The notes beneath the pieces are model-generated. The model was not told the DNA's origin. It saw only the letters and a list, made by a program, of their open reading frames with translations, and made no database searches. A DNA stretch of 20,608 nucleotides, from NCBI GenBank assembly GCA_031254955.1, contig JAIRTK010000018.1, positions 1 to 20,608 on the forward strand, read 5' to 3'. A program made the position numbers and the translations under genes. The stretch is from Opitutaceae bacterium (GTDB lineage Bacteria > Verrucomicrobiota > Verrucomicrobiia > Opitutales > Opitutaceae). Below, in pieces: positions 6,656 to 12,790 of this stretch. Every line of letters starts with the position of its first letter. Position 1 is the first letter of the stretch.

Positions 6656-8190
6656 GGGATTTACGATTTCAGATTTACGATTTACGATTGAGGGCGCTGC
6701 CGCGCCGGAGGAGTGGTGGCGTGTGTGGTGACAGGGTATTTCCCCTCAACCTTGTCCCAAAAGGCCGGGCGAGGCGTCCCCGCCGGGCCGCGACCCAGCC
6801 GGAGGCTTCGCCCTGCCGGCGCTGCCGCGCCACTGTTAAGTGGAAACATGTTAGTCGGAAATATTATAGTGGCGACACGCAGGAAAACGCCGCGCCGCCC
6901 CCCGGAGCGGCAGCGCCCCATCCTCCATCGTCCATCGTCCATCCTCCATCCTCCCGCGCCTCCATTCTCCATCGTCCATCCTCCCGCGCCTCCATCGTCC
7001 AGCGTCCAGCCTCCCGCGCCTCCATCCTCGTGCTCGTGCTCATCACCCTGGTCGTGGTCGGCTTGGCGATGACGCTTTTCGTCGAAAAGGCGTCCAACGA
7101 CCTGCTCGTCGAAGTCCGCGCCAACGACGCCTCCCACCTGCGCCTCGAAGCCTACTCCGCGCTGGAGACCACGCTCGCCGTGCTGGAGGATTTTCGCGCC
7201 ACCATCGGCGCGCTCCACAGCCCGGCGGAAGGCTGGGGCGAGCCGCTCGACTTCGCCGCCTACACACCCGCCGAAGGCCGCGCCGTCGAAGTCACCTTTG
7301 TGGACGAAAGCGGAAAACTCTCCCTGCCCAACGTCGAGCCATCCACGCTCGTCAACCTCTTCAAAACCTGGGAACTCTCGCAAAACGACGCCGAGAAACT
7401 CGCCGACGCGCTCCTCGGCTGGATGCGCCCCGACTACATCCCCTCCGCCGCCGGCGCGCCGCAACCCGAGGACTACGAACGCGACGAAATCCCCTTCGCG
7501 CCGCCCGGACGCAGCCTCCAGTCCTTCGACGAACTCGCCTCCATCGACTACGCGCGCGAAGTGTTCTACGACGAACACGGCAACCGCAACGAACTCTGGC
7601 ACCGCTTCGCCGCCACCTTCTCGCTTTTCAGCTACGACACCCCGAACATCAACGCCGCCCCCCCCGACCTCCTGGCCGCGCTCGGCGACCTCGACACCAC
7701 CCGCCAGCAACAACGCGCGCTCGACGACTTCCTCGGCGGCATCGACAGCCGCGCCGGCGGCGCCGCCGGTTATTTCGCCAACACCGCCGAAATCGCCACC
7801 CTCCTCGGCGGCAACTCCCCCGCCATGTCCCTGGGCGTCGAAATCAAAGCCCTCCGCATCATCGTGACCGTGCGCGAAGGCGAGTCGGTTTACCGCCTCA
7901 ACACCCTCGTGGCCCCGCCGCGAGGCGCCACCCCGCCGAAATCCTGGCTCGAAACCGCCGCCGCCGCCGCCGCCTCGGACGGCACCCCCGCCACCGCCAC
8001 CGCCAACCCCGCTGCCGCCGCCGCCGCCGCGCCGGGAGGCGCCCCCGCCGCCGCCAGCGCCGCCACCGCCACGGAACTGAACTACCCCTATACGTTCTTG
8101 GAAATCCGCGAAAATGATGTGATACCCAACGCATCCGCCATCGACAACGCCGCCGCGGACGACACCCTCCTCTCCCCGCGCATCCCGTAG
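6652..8190 (+). CDS. gspK: GspK-like minor pseudopilin (tip protein)
   Basis: GspK caps the pseudopilus tip. The ATG at 6652 overlaps the gspJ stop (ATGA). The 512-residue protein has a leader of roughly 123 residues, far beyond normal, made mostly of repeat-derived sequence, before the hydrophobic segment ASILVLVLITLVVVGLAMTLF. The lack of Glu at +5 is usual for GspK. The mature part has the GspK features VDESGKLSLPNVE near residue 222, a helical segment ALLGWMRPDYIP and NINAAPPDLLAAL near residue 333. The C-terminal third has an Ala/Pro-rich low-complexity stretch (about residues 440-475) before a final YPYTFLEIREND strand. A start downstream cannot be excluded, but no good in-frame ATG with a ribosome site was found. 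Confidence 0.85.
   Translation: MRDLRFQIYDLRLRALPRRRSGGVCGDRVFPLNLVPKGRARRPRRAATQPEASPCRRCRATVKWKHVSRKYYSGDTQENAAPPPGAAAPHPPSSIVHPPSSRASILHRPSSRASIVQRPASRASILVLVLITLVVVGLAMTLFVEKASNDLLVEVRANDASHLRLEAYSALETTLAVLEDFRATIGALHSPAEGWGEPLDFAAYTPAEGRAVEVTFVDESGKLSLPNVEPSTLVNLFKTWELSQNDAEKLADALLGWMRPDYIPSAAGAPQPEDYERDEIPFAPPGRSLQSFDELASIDYAREVFYDEHGNRNELWHRFAATFSLFSYDTPNINAAPPDLLAALGDLDTTRQQQRALDDFLGGIDSRAGGAAGYFANTAEIATLLGGNSPAMSLGVEIKALRIIVTVREGESVYRLNTLVAPPRGATPPKSWLETAAAAAASDGTPATATANPAAAAAAAPGGAPAAASAATATELNYPYTFLEIRENDVIPNASAIDNAAADDTLLSPRIP
6658..6692 (+). repeat. Heptamer tandem repeat GATTTAC at the gspJ/gspK junction
   Basis: The units are GATTTAC, GATTTCA, GATTTAC, GATTTAC and a partial fifth, immediately after the gspJ stop and inside the first codons of gspK. 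The AT-rich units contrast sharply with the surrounding GC-rich genes. Confidence 0.85.
6918..7028 (+). repeat. Higher-order heptamer/nonamer array in the gspK leader
   Basis: The array reads as heptamers CCATCCT/CCATCGT (with CCATTCT, CCAGCGT, CCAGCCT variants) in runs of 5, 3, 3 and 1, each run separated by the nonamer CCCGCGCCT. The last heptamer merges into the codons of the hydrophobic segment. In translation the segment SRASI appears three times, the third being the true membrane-segment junction. Confidence 0.9.
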
Positions 8191-8199
8191 CATCCCGTA
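8180..8199 (+). repeat. 10-bp tandem repeat across the gspK stop codon
   Basis: GCATCCCGTA is present twice in tandem, and the gspK TAG lies in the overlap of the two units. It fills the 14-bp gap between gspK and the GspL-like gene. Confidence 0.75.
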
Positions 8200-8204
8200 A
8201 ACCC

Positions 8205-9935
8205 ATGCGACTTCCCTCGCTGAAATTCTCCCTCAAACCCCCGCCCCCCCGAGCGGTGCTGCTCCCCGACGACCAGTTTTTCGTGCGCGCCGTGCCCGTC
8301 ACCCCCGACGCGCCCCCCGCCGACACCGCCGCCGAAATCGCCCTCGCCCTCGAAGCCCTGGCGCCGTTCCCGCTCGCGCACATGTATCACGGCCACCACC
8401 ACCGGCCCGGCGCGCAACACGCCCTCGTCTTCGCCGCCTACCGCAAACGCTTCCCCGGCGACAAGACCGGACACTGGACAGGCGCCGAAGGCGTGCTGCC
8501 CGCGTTTGCCTCCCTGCTCGGCGCGCACGTCAAACCCGCCACCACCGTCCTCCTCACCACCGCCGCCACGATGACGGCGATCCACTGGCGCGACGCCGCC
8601 GACGCCCCCACCGCCGTGCTCACGCGACCGCTGCCCCCCGACGACGCCGACCCCCGCGCGCGTGCCGCGCTGCGCGAAACCTTGCTCCGCGAAGCCGGCG
8701 AATCGCTCCACATCGAAGAAGTCGAAATCGCCGCGACCGACGACACCGGCTCGGTCAACATCGACGACTCCGACGCCGGCTACGTTTTCCGCGCCGGACG
8801 GCTCGCCTCCGCCTTCACGCGCGACGAACTCGACGCGCTCGACGTGCGCGACAAGGACGAAATCGCGCTCCGCCGCCGCAACCGCCGCCGCGACCTGCTC
8901 CTCTGGCGCGTGTTTCTCGGCGGCCTCGCCGCGCTCGCCTTCGCGCTACTCCTCGAAGCCGCCATCGCCGGCATGGGCATGTGGGAAAAAATCCGCCGCG
9001 AAATCGTGACGAAACAAGCCCCCTACGTCGCCCAAATCGACCAAGCCAACGCGCTCGCCACCCGCGTCGAGGACATCTCCACGAAACGCCTGCTGCCCTT
9101 CGAGATGATCGACATCGCCAAGGCGAAACGCCCCCGCTCCGTGCTTTACACCCGCGTGACCACGCGCGACCTCTACACCCTCGAAGTGCAAGCCCGCACC
9201 AACATCCCCAACGACCTGCTCGCCTACCGCGCCACGCTCAACGCCACGCCCGAACTCGCATCCGTCGCCATCGAAGACCAAACCTCGCGCAACGGCATCA
9301 CCACCTTCCGCCTCGTCCTCGCCTTCAAACCCGAGACGGTGCGCGCCGCCGAACCCGCCTCCGCCGCCGAGACCCCCGGCGACGGAAAAACGCCCCCCCC
9401 CGAACCCGGCTCGCCCGAAGCCCTGGCCGCCGCCCGCGCCAGCCGCCTGACCCCGCCCCCCGGCACCGCGCCAACCGTATCGGAAACCTTCCGCCCCCCC
9501 GCGCCGCCCGCCGTCCCCGGCGTTGCCGCTGGCGCCGCCGCCCCCGGAAACGATGATGCCGCCGCCGCCGCGCCCGGCAATCCCGGAACGCCGCCGCCCT
9601 CCGGCCAACCCGGCCTGCCGCCGCCCATCCCGCCGCCCGAAGGCGGAACCGGCGCGCTCCCGCCCGAAAGCGTGACGACCACGCAATCCATCCCAAATGG
9701 AAACACGTATAGTTTGCGCTCCGGGGATACCGGAATGAAAGTGGCCAAAACCTTCGGAGTGGACCTTGCGGATTTGATTGCAGCCAATCCCGATGTTAAC
9801 TGGAACCGCCTGCGCATCGGCCAGCAACTGGTCATACCGCCCAAAACCGAAGCCCCACCCGCCGCCACCGCGCCCGCGCCCCAAATCCGCGATCCCCAAT
9901 CCCCAATCCCCAATCCCCAAATCCGCACTCCATGA
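8205..9935 (+). CDS. GspL-like assembly-platform protein with C-terminal LysM domain
   Basis: This 576-residue protein has the GspL/PilN layout: a cytoplasmic region (1-~225), a basic RRRNRRR stretch, one membrane helix (about 231-252) and a periplasmic domain (~255-385). GspL normally couples the secretion ATPase to the pseudopilus. It continues with a Pro/Ala-rich linker (~385-498) and a LysM module (~500-545; YSLRSGDTGMKVAKTFGV ... IAANPDVNWNRLRIGQQLVIP), a peptidoglycan-binding domain not usual in GspL. Codons in the LysM part (for example TAT, AGT, TTG, ATT, GTT) are less GC-restricted than in the rest, suggesting a later fusion. The last ~15 residues come from CCCCAAT heptamers. The gene starts 14 bp after gspK and its stop overlaps the next ATG. 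GspL identity rests on topology and position, since sequence similarity is not obvious by eye; LysM is clear. Confidence 0.75.
   Translation: MRLPSLKFSLKPPPPRAVLLPDDQFFVRAVPVTPDAPPADTAAEIALALEALAPFPLAHMYHGHHHRPGAQHALVFAAYRKRFPGDKTGHWTGAEGVLPAFASLLGAHVKPATTVLLTTAATMTAIHWRDAADAPTAVLTRPLPPDDADPRARAALRETLLREAGESLHIEEVEIAATDDTGSVNIDDSDAGYVFRAGRLASAFTRDELDALDVRDKDEIALRRRNRRRDLLLWRVFLGGLAALAFALLLEAAIAGMGMWEKIRREIVTKQAPYVAQIDQANALATRVEDISTKRLLPFEMIDIAKAKRPRSVLYTRVTTRDLYTLEVQARTNIPNDLLAYRATLNATPELASVAIEDQTSRNGITTFRLVLAFKPETVRAAEPASAAETPGDGKTPPPEPGSPEALAAARASRLTPPPGTAPTVSETFRPPAPPAVPGVAAGAAAPGNDDAAAAAPGNPGTPPPSGQPGLPPPIPPPEGGTGALPPESVTTTQSIPNGNTYSLRSGDTGMKVAKTFGVDLADLIAANPDVNWNRLRIGQQLVIPPKTEAPPAATAPAPQIRDPQSPIPNPQIRTP
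9879..9926 (+). repeat. Heptamer tandem repeat CCCCAAT at the 3' end of the GspL-like gene
   Basis: CCCCAAT x3 plus CCCCAAA (9894-9921), with the 12-mer CCCCAAATCCGC at both borders (9879-9890 and 9915-9926). It is translated as the Pro/Asn/Gln tail of the GspL-like protein and ends just before the ATG of the next gene. Confidence 0.85.
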
Positions 9936-10456
9936 AAGCCTTTTTCCTCAGCCGCCTCTTCCGCGAAAAAATCCTGCTCGTCGGCCTTGTGCTCATCGCC
10001 GCGGCCATGTGGCTCTCCAACGCGGGCGGACGCGCCGCGACATTTTGGCGGCAATTCCGCGCGACCTCCGGCACGCTCGCCATGCAACGCGTCACGATCG
10101 AAGCCAAAGACATGATCAAGGCGCGCGCCGAAGCCGCCATCGAACAACTCGACCCCTCGCGCACCTTCGACCGCGTGCGCCTCCAGTCGGAACTCGACAC
10201 CATCGCCAACCGCGCCGGCATCCAGACCAAGTCCATCGGCGACGCCCACACCGAACGCGTGGAACAAGTGGCGGTGAACAGCGCGCAAATCACCATCCGC
10301 AACGTCGAGTATCCCTCGCTGGTGAAATTCTACGAAGAGCTGAAAACCCGCTCGCCCTACATCAGCATCGAGCAGTTCAACATTTCCGCCAACACAGCCA
10401 ACCCCGCGCAACTGCTGGTGCAAATCCGCGTCTCCTCGGTCGAAATCGCCCGCTGA
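9932..10456 (+). CDS. GspM/PilO-like inner-membrane assembly protein
   Basis: This 174-residue bitopic protein has a short cytoplasmic N-terminus, a membrane helix at about residues 14-29 (ILLVGLVLIAAAMWL), a helical stretch and a C-terminal alpha/beta domain (NSAQITIRNVEYPSLVKFYEELKTRS ... QLLVQIRVSSVEIAR), the ferredoxin-like pattern of GspM and PilO. These proteins pair with GspL/PilN in the assembly platform. The ATG at 9932 overlaps the preceding stop (ATGA). It is the last gene of the operon; no GspC, GspD, GspE or GspF gene follows. The family call rests on topology and order rather than a diagnostic motif. Confidence 0.72.
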   Translation: MKAFFLSRLFREKILLVGLVLIAAAMWLSNAGGRAATFWRQFRATSGTLAMQRVTIEAKDMIKARAEAAIEQLDPSRTFDRVRLQSELDTIANRAGIQTKSIGDAHTERVEQVAVNSAQITIRNVEYPSLVKFYEELKTRSPYISIEQFNISANTANPAQLLVQIRVSSVEIAR

Positions 10457-10853
10457 TGCCCCTTCGCCGCCAAACGCGCCCCCATAGGCGTCTGGCGAGA
10501 GAGACGGCATCCCCGCCGCCCGACACGCCTTCGCCGCCAAACGCGCACCGAAAACCATCAGAAAAGCCGGCCCCCATGCCGCCCCTTCGCCCCGAAGCGA
10601 CCGCCACGGAAACCCTGCGCGGGAAGGCAAAAGCAAGGCCCAAAGCGAGGCCATTTTTCCCTCCCCCGAGATGCCCGCGCAAGACAAACCCCGGCCAAGC
10701 CCCCCCCGACGCGGCAGACCAATCGCATGATGGCGTCTTATACCATTTCTTAATCAAGAAACCTTCTTAAGAAACACTCTCCAAGCCGACCACGAATTGC
10801 GCGGATTTTAACGAATAACACAGATAACCTATTTGTTTTTCAATGGATTAAAC

Positions 10854-10889
10854 ATCCGTGCAATCCGTTTTATCCGTGCAATCCGTAGT
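10854..10889. repeat. 9-bp tandem repeat ATCCGTGCA
   Basis: The units are ATCCGTGCA, ATCCGTTTT, ATCCGTGCA and ATCCGTAGT, in an AT-rich patch after CGCGGATTTTAACGAATAACA. There is no coding evidence. Confidence 0.75.
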
Positions 10890-11127
10890 TAAAAGGATTG
10901 GTGTAAAGTGTGAAACTGGGTGGAAAGTGGCATTACGCGGCAATCGAGGAGGAGGAAAAGAGGCGGAAAAGAGGAGGAAGGAGGGTGGGGCACGCTCTTT
11001 TTTACGGGACGCCGCCGCTCCGTGCGCAAGCGTCTCTCTTGACCAAGCGCCATTGGGGGAGGAGAGAGGACGGCCTTCGCCTTGAAATGTATCCGTCCCG
11101 TTCCATAAAAAATTCCCGACGCGCGCC

Positions 11128-11190
11128 CGCCTATCCCGCCTATCCCGCCCGTCCCGCTGTCCCACTGTCCCGCCGTTCCGCCGTTCCGTC
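11128..11190. repeat. 8/9-bp tandem array (CCTATCCCG to CCGTTCCG)
   Basis: Nonamers CCTATCCCG x2 and CCCGTCCCG pass into octamers CTGTCCCA, CTGTCCCG and CCGTTCCG x2. The drift of both unit length and sequence along the array suggests growth by slippage. Confidence 0.7.
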
Positions 11191-11280
11191 GTCCAGCGGG
11201 CGCGCGGCTGCGGGTGTGTTCCCTGTTTCCTGCCTCAACAAGCCCTGCGTATACGCCGGCCAGGTGCCGGCGGTTTCCGT

Positions 11281-12024
11281 TCACCTCGTCGTCGTATAGG
11301 AATCCACGAGTATCTTCGCCAACTCCTGATAACCTTTGGCCTTCAGCTCCTTGACGAGGCATTGGTCGGTGTTGCGGCGGGTGTATAGGGCACTCAGGTT
11401 GCTGCTGATGACGGGTGGAGTCGTCACCATCGTCCAGCGATTGGTGCGCACATCAATGATGGCGGCGCGCAGGCGGATGCGCATGGTTTGCTTTTCGTCG
11501 GGCACGGCGCCGCCGAGGATCGGCACCCACGAAACCGCTTTGGTGGCCTTGTTTTCGCGCGCGGATTCGAGCACGCCCCAGTAACAGACGATTGTTTCGT
11601 AGCCTCCGCGCCCGGCCATGAAACGGAGTTGTTTATTGTAAGACGCCCCCTGGCCCATCCCCGCATCGGCGGGCACGCCGGAAAACTCCGCCACGGTGAA
11701 ATACCGGCCCATCGCCTCGGACATTTCCGCGTCGGGACGCGGGGCGCCGGACTGGACGAGCAGGAGTCTGCCGCCGCGCACGAGGCGCGCATCGCCGGCG
11801 TTTTCCAGCGCGGAAACGATGTCGCCTTCGGTGATGGGCTGCGCTGTGTCCACGCCGAGCACGTCAACCTCGGTCAGTTCGCCGCGATAGCCGTTGCCCG
11901 GACGTTGGCCGTAACGATTCGAGTGCTCTGGATAATCGGAGTTGGAAATCGAGCGCGTATGACACCCGGAGAGAAGAACAAGCGCCGCCAGCGCGCCGGC
12001 CACGGCCAAGGATGGAAGTTTCAT
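11281..12024 (-). CDS. Predicted lipoprotein of unknown function
   Basis: This 247-residue protein starts with a lipoprotein signal (hydrophobic core LAVAGALAALVLL and lipobox LLSGC, Cys21), so it should be lipid-anchored at the cell envelope. The mature part is mixed alpha/beta: a DIVSALENAGDARLVRGGRLLLVQSG segment near residue 68, then RYFTVAEFSGVP, a YETIVCYWGVLESAR strand, and MRIRLRAAIIDVRTNRWTMV near the C-terminus. The last pattern, a strand followed by 'DVRTNRW', resembles lipoproteins that compute or report a stress or resistance quantity, but no named family is recognised. The gene stands alone, convergent with the end of the gsp operon and divergent from purF. Its upstream side is filled by polypyrimidine and element C repeats. 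Confidence 0.85.
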   Translation of the reverse strand: MKLPSLAVAGALAALVLLSGCHTRSISNSDYPEHSNRYGQRPGNGYRGELTEVDVLGVDTAQPITEGDIVSALENAGDARLVRGGRLLLVQSGAPRPDAEMSEAMGRYFTVAEFSGVPADAGMGQGASYNKQLRFMAGRGGYETIVCYWGVLESARENKATKAVSWVPILGGAVPDEKQTMRIRLRAAIIDVRTNRWTMVTTPPVISSNLSALYTRRNTDQCLVKELKAKGYQELAKILVDSYTTTR

Positions 12025-12119
12025 GGTTGGGAAGGATGGAGGTTGTTGCCGCGCCCGGCACCGCGCCGGACGTTGAAACGCTGGAACTCACTTGTCTCCG
12101 CCCGAGTTCCTTTTGTCTC

Positions 12120-12505
12120 CCTCTTCCCCTCACTCGTTCTCGTTCTCGTTCTTCGTTCTCGTTCTCTTATTCTTTCTCTTTCCTCTTTCCTCTTTCTTCT
12201 TTCTCGCCCCTCTCTCTCTTTCTCTTTCTCTCCCGGCAGCACCGCTTGTTACGCGGCGAGTCTTTTTTGGAGTGCGGTGACTTGTCACCGCTTTTGACGG
12301 GCCGGCCCGCCGGCCCGCCGCGTATTCCCCTGGGCTTCCCTCGGCAGGCGGGGCGGCGCGACAGGTCGCGCCGTCAAAAGCGGCGGGATCCCGCCGCACT
12401 CCATAACAAGCCTCGCGGCGCAGACGGACGGGCAGGCGCGTAACATCAGTGATAAAGATAACGAGAACAAAGAACGAAGAACGAGAACGAGAACGAATCA
12501 GAGAA
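12120..12505. repeat. Composite polypyrimidine/polypurine hairpin enclosing element C
   Basis: The left arm is built of GTTCTC and CTTTCTC units (CGTTCTCGTTCTCGTTCTT). The right arm has their complements (GAACGAGAACGAGAACGAA). Between them lies element C. The same arm types occur at 1-100, 3096-3245 and 16475-16606, each time with a different GC-rich centre. Confidence 0.75.
12248..12444 (+). repeat. Dispersed inverted-repeat element C, copy 1
   Basis: The outer ends are GTTACGCG (12248) and CGCGTAAC (ending 12444). The conserved body runs GAGTCTTTTTTGGAGTGCGG ... GACGGGCCGGCCCGCCGGCC ... AAAGCGGCGGGATCCCGCCG ... CACTCCATAACAAGCCTCGC. The left GAGTCTTTTTTGGAGTGCGG and the complement of the right end (GAGGCTTGTTATGGAGTGCGG in part) are imperfect terminal inverted repeats. 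Copy 2 is at 18921-19090 in the same orientation. Confidence 0.85.
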
Positions 12506-12790
12506 CAAGCCGGAGCAAAAACCACGAAAAAAGAAGGCGGCGCCTCGATTGGAAAAGCCACCCTCGTCCCAAGACTCCCCGCAAAAACCCTTGACCCCGC
12601 GCCACCGCGCTACGTCATGCTTTCGGCACAACAACGACACACAAATGCAACGAAACCCGCGCGGAACCCATGACTTTCCCCGCCGCAGTGTGACCACCCG
12701 CCCCGCGCCCGCCGACGCGGGGCTTGTTGTTTTGGGACCGGGAACCCCCCTCTTCATCAATAAACCCAGCACCAACGCCAGCCCAACACC

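Larger units (their letters stand above)
10457..11280. other. Intergenic region with several unrelated short repeats
   Basis: No gene is supported. Visible structure: a 19-bp exact direct repeat CCTTCGCCGCCAAACGCGC at 10461-10479 and 10528-10546; a weak hairpin TTTCTTAA/TTAAGAAA at 10746-10774 after a TATACCATTT sequence that resembles the outer edge of element A; a 9-bp tandem repeat (10854-10889); a GGAGGAAAAGAG purine stretch near 10948-10985; and an 8/9-bp CCTATCCCG/CCGTTCCG array (11128-11190). The lipoprotein gene points toward this region from the right. Confidence 0.75.
12025..12790. other. Repeat-filled divergent region between the lipoprotein gene and purF
   Basis: It contains a polypyrimidine arm (about 12120-12235), element C copy 1 (12248-12444) and a polypurine arm (about 12446-12505), together one composite inverted repeat of ~385 bp. 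The stretch 12506-12790 shows no gene; it must hold the purF promoter, but no clear -35/-10 pair was recognised and the purF ATG has no Shine-Dalgarno. Confidence 0.75.

Noticed and set aside
6918..7028. Possible CRISPR array
   Set aside because: Units are 7-9 bp with no unique spacers of regular size and no cas genes are nearby. It is a tandem repeat.
6682..8193. 503-codon open frame on the minus strand opposite gspK
   Set aside because: It is a glycine/valine-rich shadow, and part of it is only repeat DNA in translation.
10377..10757. Minus-strand frame after gspM as a possible small gene
   Set aside because: It overlaps the gspM 3' end, has no recognisable domain or ribosome site, and includes the 19-bp direct repeat.
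12012..12443. Plus-strand frame encoding Phe/Ser/Leu-rich hydrophobic peptide
   Set aside because: The hydrophobic run is only the translation of the CTTTCT-type tract and the remainder is element C.
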